DNA from: Theocolax elegans
Taxonomy: Eukaryota > Arthropoda > Insecta > Hymenoptera > Cerocephalidae
Direction: 5' to 3'
Assembly (NCBI GenBank): GCA_026168455.1
Contig: CM047429.1
Location: forward strand, 32,013,850 to 32,077,849
Length of the DNA stretch: 64,000 nt
Both the position numbers and the translations under genes were made by a program. Shown here in pieces: positions 40,941 to 54,414 of this stretch; position 1 is the stretch's first letter, and each line of letters begins with the position of its first letter. Under the pieces are notes generated by a model. It was not told the origin of the DNA and did not search any database. It worked only from the letters and a program-made list of their open reading frames with translations.

Positions 40941-43900
40941 GCAGTATGGTTTCCAATCGCACTTTCAAAAATGTTATCTGACAACAAAAATCTTTAATTC
41001 TTACTCTCATCTTTTATTACTTATTTTTATTTTAATTAGGAATTTTATATATTTTGCTTAAACTCCATAAATACTTTCTGCAATAGAAAGTACTGAAATC
41101 AAAGAGACACATTCGACAAGTATTTTGTACCATACTATAAATTTGTTTCATTTTAAACATATATATATATTAATAAATAAATTGTTTATTTGTTATTAAA
41201 TTTTTAAAATTGAATTAGTGTCTCTGGAAAGTACTTTATAAAACACCTTCCATAAAGGTGTCAACGTTCGCAAGCATAGTTTCAAATTGCACTTTCAAAA
41301 ATGTTATCTGATAACAAAAGTCTTTAATTCTTACTCTCGTCCTTTATTACTCATTTTTTATTTTAATTAGGCATTATATATATTTTGCTTAACCATTTCA
41401 TTCAGACTGACTCTCGCCCAAACGTCTGTGTCTCATCTCGTTTGCAGCGGCGGCCTCTTACCAACCTTCCATCCCGGACTGAGGCGCTGAATCGGTCCTT
41501 CACGATCACTGCTTCCAGACTCCTTAGCAACTTTCCCGACCTAGTCTTCGACCTCGATCGCCTTCATTCATTTCAACATCAACTTCGTGATTACCTTACT
41601 GGGCTTGACCGACAGACCTGAAGTAGGCGCGTGGAGGAGGAGGGTATTACCCTGTCTGAGGTCCCGTGACCTCCGTCGTGGTGAACCCCGCATGTGTGGC
41701 CCTGGTGGCCGCGGCTCTGATCTATTGTATCTCATTTTACTTTATTTTATCTCTTGTTACATGTATCGCCGTGGCTGGTGCAATGCGCTATCTGTGATTC
41801 TCTCTCTCTCTCCCTCTCTCTATCTGTCATTCTCTCTCTCTCCCTCTCTCTATCTGTCATTATCTCTCTCTCTCCCTCTCTCTATCTCAGATTCTCTCTC
41901 TCATATTCTCTCTCTCTCCCTCATTCTCTCTCTCTCTCTCTATCGCCAAGATGATGTTTGTCGGACAGACGGGCGGACGGACGGATATTTTAATTTATCG
42001 TTTTTTTAATATCACTTAGTAATTATAATAATAAGTTTTTTGTCAGTAATATGAAGCATTAACTTATGTATCACATATTTATCATAAAATATATATGTTT
42101 TAAGTATTTTTCGCAATAATTGGAGAGTTTTTACAAAATCGCACAAAAAGATAACTTTAATATAATGTAGATTTAAAGTATATTGTTTGTACGAATCCTT
42201 TAGCACGTGCCTTCTGTATTATATTTATAACCACATCATAAATTTGTTTTTTATTAAACATTTATATATTTTGCTTAAAATCCATAAATAGTTTCTGCAA
42301 TAGAAACTACTGAAATCAAAGGAACACAATCGATATGTATTTATAACCTTATCATAAATTTATTTTTATTTAAACATTTACATATTTCAATAAATTGTTT
42401 ATTTGTTATTAAATTTTTAACATTGAATTAGTGTCTCTGGAAAGCACTTTATAAAACACCTTCCATGAAGGTGTCGACGTTCGCAAGTATAGTTTCAAAT
42501 TGCACTTTCAAAAATGTTATCTGATAACAAAAGTCTTTAATTCTTACTCCCGTCTTTCATTACTCATTTTTATTTTAATTAGGCATTATATATATTTTGC
42601 TTAAACTCCATAAATAGTTTCTGCAATAGAAACTACTGAATTCAAAACAACACAATCGATAAGTATTTATAACCATATCATAAATTTGTTTTTAATTAAA
42701 GATTTATATATTTTGCTTAAACTCAATAAAAAGTTTATGCAATAGAAAGTACTGAAATTAAAGCGGAATAATCAACAAGTATTTTTTACCATACCGTAAA
42801 TTTGTTTTTAATTAATCATTTATATATTTTTTGCGTTAGAAACTTTTTATGGAGTTTAAGGAAAGTATATAAACGTTTAATTAAAAACAAATTTATGGTA
42901 TGGAAAAAAATACTTGACGATATCAATTTGATTTCAGGACTTTCAATTGCAGAAACTTTCTACGAAGTTAACACAAAAAATATATAAATGATTAATTAAA
43001 AACAATTTTATGGTATAGTTAAAATACTTATCGATTATTCTACTCTGAATGCAGTACTTTGTATTGTATAAACTTTTTATAGAGCTTCAGTACAAAGTAT
43101 ATAAAATGTTAAATTGAAATAATAGTAAGTAGAAAAAAGGTGGAGTAGGAATTCAAGATTTCTTTTATCAGATAAGGTTTTTTAAACTGTGATTAGAAAC
43201 CATACTTGCGAATGTTGACACCTTCGTGGAAGGTGTTCTATAAATTACTATCTAGAGACGCAAATTGAACATTAAACATGTAATAATAACGAATAAATAA
43301 ATTATTGAAAGTGAAACCCTAATAAATAAATTAAAAGTTTCTGTTTATGTGGACAAAATTGTAGAATACTATTCCGAACAAATGTTTGTATTCAATTAAA
43401 TTAATAAATATTTGTATTTTTAAAGATAAATACTTGTTGATTCAATTTGATTTCAGTACTTTCAATTACAGAAGCTTTTTATGAAGTTAACGCAAAATAT
43501 ATATAAATGATTAATTAAAAACAAATTTACGGTATGGTTAAAAATACTTGTTGATTATTCCGCTTTAATTTCAGTACTTTCTATTTCATAAACTTTTTAT
43601 TGAGTTTAAGCAGAATATATAAATGTTGAATTAAAAACAAATTTACGATATGGTTATGAATACTTATCGATTGTGTTGTTTTGAATTCAGTAGTTTCTAT
43701 TGCAGAAACTATTTATGGAGTTTAAGCAAAATATATATAATGCCTAATTAAAATAAAAATGAGTAATGAAAGACGGGAGTAAGAATTAAAGATTTTTGTT
43801 ATCAGATAACATTTTTGAAAGTGCAATTTGAAACTATACTTGCGAACGTTGACACCGTCGTGGAAGGTGTTTTATAAAGTGCTTTCCAGAGACACTAATT

Positions 43901-44340
43901 CAATGTTAAAAATTTAATAACAAATAAACAATTTATTGAAATATGTAAATGTTTAAATAAAAATAAATTTATGATATGGTTATAAATACATATCGATTGT
44001 GTTCCTTTGATTTCAGTAGTTTCTATTGCAGAAACTATTTATGGATTTTAAGCAAAATATATAAATGTTTAATAAAAAACAAATTTATGATGTGGTTATA
44101 AATATAATACAGAAGGCACGTGCTAAAGGATTCGTACAAACAATATACTTTAAATCTACATTATATTAAAGTTATCTTTTTGTGCGATTTTGTAAAAACT
44201 CTCCAATTATTGCGAAAAATACTTAAAACATATATATTTTATGATAAATATGTGATACATAAGTTAATGCTTCATATTACTGACAAAAAACTTATTATTA
44301 TAATTACTAAGTGATATTAAAAAAAACGATAAATTAAAAT
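40941..44340. repeat. Repeat array with a large inverted duplication
   Basis: Built from diverged copies of a unit of a few hundred bases containing CACTTTCAAAAATGTTATCT, TTTTGCTTAAACTCCATAAA and ACCTTCCA...AAGGTGT. Sequence from about 41390 recurs in inverse orientation up to about 44938, centred near 43164. The inner arms are more diverged than the outer ones. No gene other than the LINE 3' end carried in the arms. Confidence 0.88.
41390..42005 (+). mobile_element. Inverted copy of the LINE 3' end
   Basis: Nearly identical to the reverse complement of about 44330-44938, including the last 75 codons of ORF2, the 3' UTR and the TC microsatellite (41802-41942). It ends abruptly at 41390 against the repeat unit. 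Confidence 0.9.
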
Positions 44341-44385
44341 ATCCGTCCGTCCGCCCGTCTGTCCGACAAACATCATCTTGGCGAT

Positions 44386-44532
44386 AGAGAGAGAGAGAGA
44401 GAATGAGGGAGAGAGAGAGAATATGAGAGAGAGAATGAGAGATAGAGAGAGGGAGAGAGAGAGATAATGACAGATAGAGAGAGGGAGAGAGAGAGAATGA
44501 CAGATAGAGAGAGGGAGAGAGAGAGAGAATCA
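44386..44532 (+). repeat. GA microsatellite in the LINE 3' UTR
   Basis: Imperfect GA tract with GATA and GGGA interruptions; mirrored at 41802-41942. Confidence 0.95.
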
Positions 44533-44705
44533 CAGATAGCGCATTGCACCAGCCACGGCGATACATGTAACAAGAGATAAAATAAAGTAAAATGAGATAC
44601 AATAGATCAGAGCCGCGGCCACCAGGGCCACACATGCGGGGTTCACCACGACGGAGGTCACGGGACCTCAGACAGGGTAATACCCTCCTCCTCCACGCGC
44701 CTACT

Positions 44706-47556
44706 TCAGGTCTGTCGGTCAAGCCCAGTAAGGTAATCACGAAGTTGATGTTGAAATGAATGAAGGCGATCGAGGTCGAAGACTAGGTCGGGAAAGTTGT
44801 TAAGGAGTCTGGAAGCAGTGATCGTGAAGGACCGATTCAGCGCCTCAGTCCGGGATGGAAGGTTGGTAAGAGGCCGCCGCTGCAAACGAGATGAGACACA
44901 GACGTTTGGGCGAGAGTCAGTCTGAATGAAATGGTTACATAGATATGACGGAGATGAAGTTGAGATGATTTTAAATGCCAGGGAACCAATGAGGTAAAGC
45001 CTCCTGTGCCCAACCGACAGCCAACCCATTTCCAACCGATAGGGCGTGACATGCGCCCGTCTGGGAATATTACCCCAGACAAAGCGCACACACGCATTGA
45101 CCAATCTTTGAAGCTTTAATTCTCGCGTCTGGTCAACGTCATTGTAAACTGCACATGCATAGTCCAGGCAAGGCCAGATCAAGCTCTCGACCAGCGACTT
45201 GCGACAAGGCTCGCTTATAGAATCTGAGGGAGTGCAGCACACCATGTACACTCTGTGAGATCGATTGCACGTGTTTGATCCATTCCAAGGACGGCGTAAT
45301 CCACACCCCCAAAGATTTAACGGCACTCTCATACTGCAATGGCTCATCATTCACAAACACCCTCTGAATGTCCCCAAGATCGAATCTAGAGATATATTGT
45401 TGACTACCCAGCAGAATGACCTTCGTCTTGGAGACATTCAGTTTCAGACAATTCAAAGTCGCCCAGTCCGCGACCGCCCCCGCATCCCGTGTCATCCTTT
45501 CCTCCGCCAAACCGAACTCCGCAGGAGGAAAAGAATAATATAGCTGTGTATCATCTGCAAAAATCATGTATTTCGAGTACTCCAAGACCGCAGGCAGGTC
45601 ATTTATAAAAATTAAATCAAGAGGGGTTCTAAGAAACTACCCTGTGGGACGCCTGCATGAACAGCGGACCATCCAGACCGGTCGCCCCCATCACCCTCAA
45701 CAGCCTGCATGCGGCCCTGTAAGTACGCGTAGAACCAACTAATAACCCGATCAGAGCAACCGACCGCTCGAAGCTTATGGAGGAGAGTGCCATGAGGGAC
45801 CGTATTAAAAGCTTTTGAGAAGTCGAATAGGACTAGCAGCTTCACCATACGCTGATCGATGCCCCTATGGACATCCTCCAATACTCCGAGTAATGCCGAT
45901 TGCGTACTATGTCCCCTGCGGAAACCAGCCTGTCTGTAAGAAAGGAGATCATTCGTTTCCAAGTATCGCAACAGCTGCCCATGGACTATCCGTTCTAGCA
46001 ACTTCGACACCTCACACAGCCGAGCTATAGGTCTAGTATCAGTAATACTGTTGCACACACTGGACTTAGCCAGTGGGTACAGCAGCGCCCTCTTCCATAA
46101 CGAGGGAAAACAGCCCGTCTGAAGCGAGGCATCGAAGATGTCCGCCAAGTGACCCAATAAAGACGAGCTCGCGATCTTAAGCATCGGAACGGAGATTCCA
46201 TCAGCACCCGTCGCCCGCGAGGCTGCCCCACCCAACGCCTCACTAACACTGGTGACAGTGACACGCTCGAAGGCAAAACAACTTTAAGTGGTTACTGAGG
46301 CAAAAACCAAAACATCCGTCAGCACATGTCGCGAAACCGGGTCAGATTGACACGAGACAGCAGCATAATGCGCGTTTAATACGTCCAGAGGGAATATCGC
46401 AGAAGGTGAAGGCCTCGATCGCCCCGAAACGCCATAGCTCTTCAAGATACGCCACTTTGATTTGGCATCAACGGCCGCGTTTAACTCGCGATTTATATAT
46501 TCAAATTTAGCCGACTCTAGGGCACACGAAGCCTCACTGCGCAGGCGGCGATATCTGGCAAAATCATTTGGATCGTTGCTGTGCTTGGCGGTTTGGTACG
46601 CTCGCTTCCTCTCCTTATTTAAACGATTAACAATGGGTGTAATCCAGGGTTTACGCTTGTTGACCGTGGTAAGTAACCTGACCGGCGCCAGCTGGTCATA
46701 CGCGCGAACGATGACGTTGCTCAAATCCCGCACCGCAGAGTCGACAGCTATCTCGTCGTCATGAATTTAGGCACGATCATTGAACATAGCAGGAAAGCCC
46801 AAATTCGATTCGGCATGCAGAGTCGCGGGACGATCCGTAAGAGCTAGTTCAGGGTTATAGCTGAAGGTCCGAGCGAAACAATCGTCGTCAAACCCGCCCA
46901 ACCTACGCGACTTATACCAGCTCGGCTGACGCTTCGGCCTCTCTAAATTTAAGCTAATCATAATGACATCGTGCCCTGAATCGGCCAAAAACGGTACATC
47001 GAACTTGGAAAAAATTAAAGTTGATCATGTTACCGCGTAAAATGAAGATGTCGAGTCATGTATGCGAAATATAGTCAACGCATTGTGCATGATCCGTAGG
47101 TTCTGATGGGATTAGCATTAGATTAAATTCATTTAAGCGCGAAAACATAAAGTCAACAGCGGCGCACGGCCGATTAAAATTGATATTAAAGTCACCCGTG
47201 ATAACTATATGCTCGTACGCAGAACCTAAATCCGACAATAAATCAAAAAATAACGAAGGCATGGTAGCGCCCGGGCGCCTATATACTACACAAACTATAA
47301 CTTTAAACAGACTGCACGAGACATCCAACATGAGGAACTCTGGTGAGTTATTGAAAATCGGGTCTGATTGACCCACGACCTTGACTTTGTATAAATTTTT
47401 GACATAGGCACCCCCCCCCCCCTCTTTACCGATACGATCATTCCTAAACAGGTTATAATGTTGCAGTTGAATAATTTTAGTTGCATTAAGTGGAGTGAGG
47501 AAGGTTTCAGAAATGGTTATGACATCAAAAGCGCGCGGGTGTACCAGAGTTTCCAA
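44706..47556 (-). pseudogene. ORF2 (endonuclease and reverse transcriptase) of a CR1/Jockey-superfamily LINE
   Basis: Broken into six frames. 47556-47056 holds an AP endonuclease (ITISETFLTP, ITGDFNINF). 46988-46767 and 46733-46284 cover the linker. 46235-45612 holds RT motifs (FDFSKAFNTVPH, then GVPQGS). 45585-45139 holds the catalytic FADD box, and 45350-44706 the C-terminal domain ending just before the 3' UTR. Several frameshifts and stops separate the pieces, so no full protein can be made. The RT wording and the PHD-like ORF1 suggest the CR1/Jockey superfamily; the exact clade is uncertain. Confidence 0.9.
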
Positions 47557-47628
47557 CGCCGCAAAATGTGATTAAATTCTATTTATATTTACGTGGAAAA
47601 TACTAAATCTATTTATGTTAGGAACTAG

Positions 47629-49002
47629 TCACGCAGACGCGCCCGAGGGGCCATCGCGATTATTACTTATGTTGATAGTTGGCTCAAATTTACTAAAATC
47701 AATATTAGCATCCACTGGGATAAGCTGGCTATCTCTACTCGCTCTTATAAAAACCTGCAAATTGCGCACTACAGGCCTAGCGTAATGCAAGCGATTTGAT
47801 TCGCGGAGGGCTCTGGACCAAATTGCGTGGACCGGTTTGGGCCAAATAGGTCTGATATACAGACTCGCGGTACCGCCCGCGCCAAAAATGCTCTGGGCAT
47901 TTTGGCCGCTCAAGCTCCCGCTACGCGCCATAATGGTATCACGAATGTCCGCGGATATTACCCTAAAAACTAAATCACGAGTTTTGTTGGACGAAGAGCT
48001 TCGCGTTTCAGCCGTATTGTCAAGAGAGTCCGATCCTGCAACATTTGACGCTCCGTCACTCATAGAATGACCCGATACGGACAGAGCGCGGCGCCGCGGC
48101 TCCCATTTACGCGTATCTGTGACCTGGTTAAATATCAAGCGCAGCCCTAACGCTCCAAGCAAAAGTTTAACGATGTCGTCGTCACCATGCGAGACCGCGT
48201 CCGGAACACCAAGCAGTAAGATTTCACAGGGATCCGACTGAAAGCGCGAACCCACTGTGAAATCCGAGACCGACTGAAGATTACCCGTTGATATCATATT
48301 CGCACGCACCTCTTCAGACGCCCGCACGCGGGTACTTAATTCCTCAATGCGCCTGTCAGTAGAGCGAGAAAGCGCGTTGACTTCGTCACGAATGGACATA
48401 ATATCCGATCGAACCTCGGCAGTAGCATGCGCGAGCGAGTCGACTTCGCCCCGTGTCACTTGTAGTTCAGTGCGAATAGCATCAAAACGCCCACCAATTT
48501 CCGCAAGCTGATCATTAATTGATTTTTGCACGAGGTCTACAACGTTATTCTCGACGCGCGTAGCAAAGTTGCTCATATAATCAAGAAACCACCTAGGCGG
48601 CTCATTCTCCATCGCGGTAACCAGTTCGCTGTGAGGAAGGGGCGAAAGATCCAACCCACCCGAGCGCGGTTGCTTGACTACCTGCTCGTTCGATGGCGAT
48701 GCGTGTGTGGCTGGTCGTTTTAACGGGCGAGCCGCGACGGAGGGCGTGCCCTGCGCAGCCGTGCCTGCGCCTGACTCAGACACCGGTGTGGTGGGAGCGC
48801 CAGCGCTAGGCGACCCAGGAGGTGCTGCCCCCTTGATTTTCTCCACGATGGCGCAACACGCAGGCGAGTCTGAAATTGCGTGTGAACCGATACATTTATT
48901 GTGGACTCTCGAATTACAACTCGCGCACACTGTCGCTTGTGAGAATCGCGTAAATTTACACTTACAAATAGGGCAAAGCGACCTCGACACCGCAGCTAAC
49001 AT
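47629..49002 (-). CDS. ORF1 of the CR1/Jockey-type LINE
   Basis: About 457 codons if the ATG at 49002 is used (the frame starts at 49044). Near the N terminus is a PHD/zinc-finger-like cluster (LCPICKCKFTRF, CASCNSRVHNKC, later PACC). A Pro/Ala/Ser-rich linker follows, then a long coiled coil around residues 150-240 (TRGEVDSLAHATAEVRS), and a C-terminal RNA-binding-like region (EILLLGVP, LVFRVIS, LQVFIRASRD). ORF1 proteins of this type bind the LINE RNA. The frame is intact even though ORF2 is broken. Confidence 0.8.
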   Translation of the reverse strand: MLAAVSRSLCPICKCKFTRFSQATVCASCNSRVHNKCIGSHAISDSPACCAIVEKIKGAAPPGSPSAGAPTTPVSESGAGTAAQGTPSVAARPLKRPATHASPSNEQVVKQPRSGGLDLSPLPHSELVTAMENEPPRWFLDYMSNFATRVENNVVDLVQKSINDQLAEIGGRFDAIRTELQVTRGEVDSLAHATAEVRSDIMSIRDEVNALSRSTDRRIEELSTRVRASEEVRANMISTGNLQSVSDFTVGSRFQSDPCEILLLGVPDAVSHGDDDIVKLLLGALGLRLIFNQVTDTRKWEPRRRALSVSGHSMSDGASNVAGSDSLDNTAETRSSSSNKTRDLVFRVISADIRDTIMARSGSLSGQNAQSIFGAGGTASLYIRPIWPKPVHAIWSRALRESNRLHYARPVVRNLQVFIRASRDSQLIPVDANIDFSKFEPTINISNNRDGPSGASA

Positions 49003-49310
49003 ATAACGCGACACAATGTAGACCAGGTTCGAAGCTATGCACACATGCGCAAGTTAAAATTAAAAATAATCACTACGCTGATCCGTAGACGCAGTACAGC
49101 CGAGCAGACGACGACTCACCAAGTCTCGAAGCGAGAGTCAGCAGATGTCGTTCAGCAATCAGTTGATCGAGCTCGGCTTCAAAGCCACCAGTTTGGAGCA
49201 GTGTTGCCAACCCACAATAACCTGGCTTCAACCAAACGGCGCAAAAAACGAAAAGATACCACACAACAATCTAACCTCACTTTTGGAACGTTGTAGGTTT
49301 AGTTAAATAA
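49003..49310 (-). other. Probable 5' UTR of the LINE
   Basis: GC-richer than the flanking DNA and continuous with ORF1. The 5' boundary is not sharp; AT-rich DNA resumes near 49290-49330. Confidence 0.5.
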
Positions 49311-49457
49311 GATGCAGGCCAATTCTTGGAACAAAGAATTTATTACCCCAAGATGACTTGCAAAAGTTAGCGTGCAAGAATCTGGAACAAAAACGCCCGA
49401 GGGCAGAAGGCGGCAGCAAGATATTCACAACAATAGAAGAGAGCGCGCGAAAGCGAC

Positions 49458-49850
49458 TGAATAAACTCACAGAGAGAGAGAGAGAAAGAGAGAGAGAGGA
49501 AGAGAGAGAGAGAAAGAGAGAGAGAATGAGAGATAGAGAGATAGAGAGATAGAGAGATAGAGAGATAGAGATAGAGACAGAGAGAATGATAGATGGAGAG
49601 AGATAGAGAGATAGAGATAGAGACAGAGAGAATGATAGATGGAGAGAGATAGAGAGGTAGAGAGATAGAGAGATAGAGATAGAAACAGAGAGAATGATAG
49701 ATGGAGAGAGATAGAGAGGTAGAGAGATAGAGAGATAGAGATAGAAACGGAGAGAATGATAGATGGAGAGAGATAGAGAGGTAGAGAGATAGAGAGATAG
49801 AGATAGAAACAGAGAGAATGATAGATGGAGAGAGAGCGAGAATGAGATAG
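49458..49850 (+). repeat. GAGATA-type satellite
   Basis: A GA-rich tract in which a unit of about 50-65 bp containing GAATGATAGATGGAGAG recurs five times. Long Ser/Leu/Ile ORFs across it are artefacts. Confidence 0.93.
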
Positions 49851-50119
49851 ATAAAAACTTTATTTGGTGTTCGGGGAAAAGTCCCCGTATACATATTATG
49901 AATAAAATCTGCGCAGTAACAAATAAACTAAAATGAAATAAAACATAGTGGAAATCAAAATTAATCTAAACGAAACACTCGTCACGCTAGAGAACAGATA
50001 ACAAAGTAACATGAGATAATTAATACACATATAAACATATAAATAGATAACTGAATAAATAAGTATCAATAACAACAATAAAAAAAGTAAAGTAAACATA
50101 ACAATAACAATATAAAATA

Positions 50120-50175
50120 TAAAGAGAGAGAGAGAGAGAGAGTGAGAATGAGTTACAGAGAGAGTGAGAGAGAAT

Positions 50176-50243
<68 letters not shown>

Positions 50244-50246
50244 GTC
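50120..50246 (+). repeat. (GA)n microsatellite
   Basis: A long GA run with a few T or A interruptions. Confidence 0.95.
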
Positions 50247-50409
50247 AGTGAAATTGAGTTAGCCATCTAATTAAAAGTGTGGTTTATTCACCAAGGTAGA
50301 GTAACTTTCTTTTGAAATAAATTCTGCGTGATGATAAAATAAACATCTATATTTCATAACTATAATTTGAATTAATTATTTATTGCTCTCTGCGTTTGAC
50401 ATATAACAA

Positions 50410-50632
50410 TATTAAATCTACATCTATCTACATTATATTAAAGTTATCTTTTTGAGCGATTTTGTAAAAACTTCCCAAGTCATGCGAAAAATACTTAAAA
50501 CATATCTTTTTTATGATAAATATGTGTTACAGAAGTTTATTCATCAAATTACTGACAAAAAAATTATTATTATAATTACTAAGTGATATTAAAAAAAACC
50601 ATAAATTACAATGTCCGTCCGTCCGACTTGTG
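50410..50632 (+). repeat. Third copy of the sequence next to the LINE 3' end
   Basis: Matches about 44140-44365 (ATTATATTAAAGTTATCTTT through CCGTCCGTCCG) with moderate divergence, and like that copy it is followed by a GA tract. Confidence 0.88.
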
Positions 50633-50637
50633 AAGGA

Positions 50638-51140
50638 GTGTGAGGGAGAGAGTGAGAGAATGAGAGATAGAGAGAGAGAATGAGAGAGAGTATGAGAGAT
50701 AGAGACAGAGTATGAGAGAGAGAGAGAGAAAGAGAAATAGAGAGAGAGAGTGAGAGAGAATAAGAGGTAGAGAGAGAGAGAGAGAGACAGAGAGCGAGAG
50801 GTACAGAGCGAGGGAAAGTGAGAGATATAGAGAGAAATATAGAGAGAGATATAGAGAGAGATAGAGAGAATGAGAGATAGAGAGAGAGAGAGAGAGACAG
50901 AGAGCGAGAGGTACAGAGCGAGGGAAAGTGAGAGATATAGAGAGAAATATAGAGAGAGATATAGAGAGAGATAGAGAGAATGAGAGATAGAGAGAATGAG
51001 GGATAGAGAGAATGGGAGATAGAGAGAATGAGAGATAGAGAGAATGAGGGATAGAGAGAATGAGAGATAGAGAGAATGAGGGATAGAGAGAATGAGACAG
51101 AGAGAGAAAACGAAAGTTAGAGTAATAGAGTGCGAGAGTG
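50638..51140 (+). repeat. GA-rich complex satellite
   Basis: Includes a segment of about 110 bp with GAGCGAGAGGTACAGAGCGA duplicated at about 50791 and 50901, and several GAGAGAATGAGGGATA units. Confidence 0.93.
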
Positions 51141-51594
51141 AGAGCTAGGTCCCGGATCGAATCCGGGCTGAAGCTGTTTTCATTGAAATTTCGAGAATGT
51201 CTGAAAGGTTGAACTTTATTTTTCATACAAGAAATTATAAGAAAATTGCATTTATCAAGGTTTTCTCGGCGACATATTGTTATAATAACTTGAAACTTTG
51301 TAAAATGATAGATAATTACATAACGGAGGGCAACTAACTCCTGTTTTTGCGTAAATTTGATTTTATTAATTGTTATAAGTAAATCAGTTGTTTTTTCGTT
51401 TGCTATTTTCTGGTGCGAAATTTGTATTTGCAATTGAGTATGATACCCACTTAAATAAGTTATCAATCGACATACGAAGGTTTAAAACGTGTAATGAACG
51501 AAAAATTGCTGAAAAGAGTAATCGGTATGACATCTTACCTGGGATATGATCTGAGATCTCCAGTGAGATTTTTTAATGGGGATATATATATAAT
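51141..51594. other. Unassigned DNA
   Basis: No gene or repeat is recognised. Confidence 0.4.
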
Positions 51595-52981
51595 GGGGTG
51601 ATTCTCATGTAAAGTTCAAATTTCGACAGTCGATTAAGATTTTAAAAAATAGTTTAATTTTTCATTTCCATCACATGTAATATGTTTGTACTAACAAGGA
51701 GAGGTCACACCCTCTGGAAAACGGATCCTTACCAAAATTAGCCAAAATTTTATCGAAAATTTAATGTTACAATTTAATGATTTTTTTAGCCCAAAATTTC
51801 GTCTAATTCTTAAATCTCCCATAACTTTTGACCATATTAAAATATTTGAGCTTCCTTTTTTAAAACGTATCTACTCGATCTCAGCTTTTTTTTAAAATTT
51901 AGTTTATACGTACATCTTTAATTGTTTCTGAGTTATAAGCATTCAAACTCAACGGTTTTTTCGGCGAGATTTTTCATTATTTGCTTATATCTATCGTAAA
52001 AATGGCCATTGGACACTAAAACTCCGGCTTTCTGCTTGATTTTATAGTAGAAATTATATCCTAGAGTTTGGTAAGGATCCGTTTACCAGAGGGTGTGACC
52101 TCTCCTTGTAAGTTATAGAAGGTATATATAGCGTGGGCATGCAGGATTCAAAGAAAAGTTATATATAAAAAATTATATCTAAGTAGTTACAAAGTAATTT
52201 ATTTTATGTTATTTTTTAGGGAAAGAATAATAATGATTATTTATAATGAAAGTGACAGGGGAATTACATGACAATATTTTTATTTTTCCAGACTTTTACT
52301 ACAAAATAGACAATTCGGAATAATCACCTAATAAACTACTACATGAGTATAAAATTATCGTATATAATTTAATAAGAAGCTACTATTACATTAAAAGAAA
52401 AAGCATGCCATGGGAATTACAATAAAAAGTACACGCGGCCATACTTTATATTTCGTTTGATATAACTATTATATTTAATAATGTTATCGTTAATATTTTG
52501 ATTCTACTTTATAATAACAACCAAAATAAACAACTTCTAAGAAAACGCAATTAATTTGAAGCATAATAAGATTAACTTTTATCTAATTTTAAAAAATTCC
52601 TTAGTTTTACGAAAAAATGACGAAGTACATAAATCCGTGTAATAAGCTCAAAATAAAAATGAACCGTCTACAAAATTTTTTATGAAATTCGCATATGGCA
52701 ACTACAAACTTATGCCATTTGTACAATGATTAAAAGTTGATACAATCGTATATATAGCACCTTTAAAATCATGGAAAAAATGTACAGCCAGGGGACGTTA
52801 CATTTTGACAATTATTTATTTAAAAAATAAATAAATAATGCGATATTGTAAAATGTTATGCAGGTAGGTTATTTGTCTGTAAAAAAACAAATAAATTACC
52901 ATTTTTAGATTACCTTAACTGTTATTATTAAAAGAGATATACGTTGCTTACCTAAGTTAGAACTTTAGATGAGAATCACCC
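51595..52981. mobile_element. MITE or non-autonomous TIR element, third family
   Basis: Terminal inverted repeats of about 23 bp (GGGTGATTCTCAT...AAAGTTC), flanked by TA-rich sequence. A second internal inverted repeat of about 40 bp (GGAGAGGTCACACCCTCTGG) lies near 51699 and 52070. 1387 bp long, no transposase. Confidence 0.88.
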
Positions 52982-54414
52982 ATATAAGTAAACAATATAT
53001 CGAAAATTGTAAAAACAAATCGTTATTTCTATTTGAACTTCTAATATTTGTCATCCTAGTACATGTGGTATTTTAAATTCTAATTGGAATGTTATAATTA
53101 ATAATTTATTAATATGAATTATATAAAGTTTATATAATAATTAATAATAGTAAATTATATATTTATATTTCTATTATTACGGATTTATCCCAACAAATTA
53201 AATAATTGTAATATTTATTTAATTACTAGTACTATAAATTATTTTACTAAATAGTTTTTAAAAAATAATTTTTTGAATATTACATTACATTGTAATTTGA
53301 TGGTAAAGAATTATTATGTTAACAATACTATTTGGCTAGTATTATTTAATTTAAAAGTTATAAATAATTATGAAAACATCAGTAAATAATGCTTGATACA
53401 AAATTATGATTAATTAATTGTTAGAAAGAATACAAATTTCTTTTAACTATAATACCGTGTTAATTTTGAAAGTCACCTGTAATATTGATATGATATTATA
53501 AAATACGAGGCTTATTTTAGACCTGCAGTAATATGTTTAAGCTTTGACACTTTTTACAATTCCATAAAATCAGTTTTTGTACAAAAATCCCAAAATCTGT
53601 TGTGACAATTTAAAAAACGTAAATACACAAAATGTTTGTCACGCAATCACAAACCTTTTTCCTATTGTACAAATCACAAGTTTTTCGACGCATTGTAATG
53701 ATAAATGTACAAAAACGAGTAAAATAGCGAAAACAGGCCTAAAATTGTTATGAAAAAATAAAAATAAAAATTTCTTTAAACTATATTCCTATTAGTTTTA
53801 AAAGTTACCTATAGTATGTATGTTATCTGTGATAACACTCAAAATACAAGATATTTTAGACCTTGCAGTAATCCGATAAGTCTTGCGCAAGAATGCAAAA
53901 AAAAAATATATTCAAACGTTAATAAACGTGTACCAAGGTCAAATATCCATTGCAGTAACTACGGGATCATTTTCTACCTACAAAAACCGAGTTTCACCCA
54001 AATTTTGGTAAAAAATAATTTAGGTAGACCGACGTTGTAAGCATTAGAAAATACCAAAAAACGTGTTTTTTTGCATTTTAGGACAAATTTAAATGAGCAT
54101 AACTTTAAGCCAAATTAACTTTTTATAGTAAACCTGGAACAGAAAGAAAGCTTATACCAATACAAATCTAACCGTGTTGGGTTTATTTAAAAATTTCAAA
54201 AACTGTTAATTTGGTACCATTTAGAATATGTGCAAAATTTGAAAAAACAAGTGTTTATATTTAGCTGTGTCAAAATTTTTGTTCACAAAATAATTGTATT
54301 CTATACAGCTAGATTAAAAGTCTATAGTAATACAAAGACTTTGCCCTGGGCTGGATAAAAAAATACTAATTTCTCGAATTTTGGTGCGACATTGAAAAAT
54401 GTTAAAAAATGATG
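52982..54414. other. Unassigned AT-rich DNA with a direct repeat
   Basis: A segment of about 100 bp near 53455-53560 recurs diverged near 53780-53885 (AAAGTTACCT, TTTTAGACCT, GCAGTAAT). No gene. Confidence 0.5.

Noticed and set aside
49367..51466. Long Ser/Leu/Ile ORFs (175 and 286 codons)
   Set aside because: They are translations of GA/TC satellites with no real protein character; similar ones occur at 11603, 41587 and 44264.
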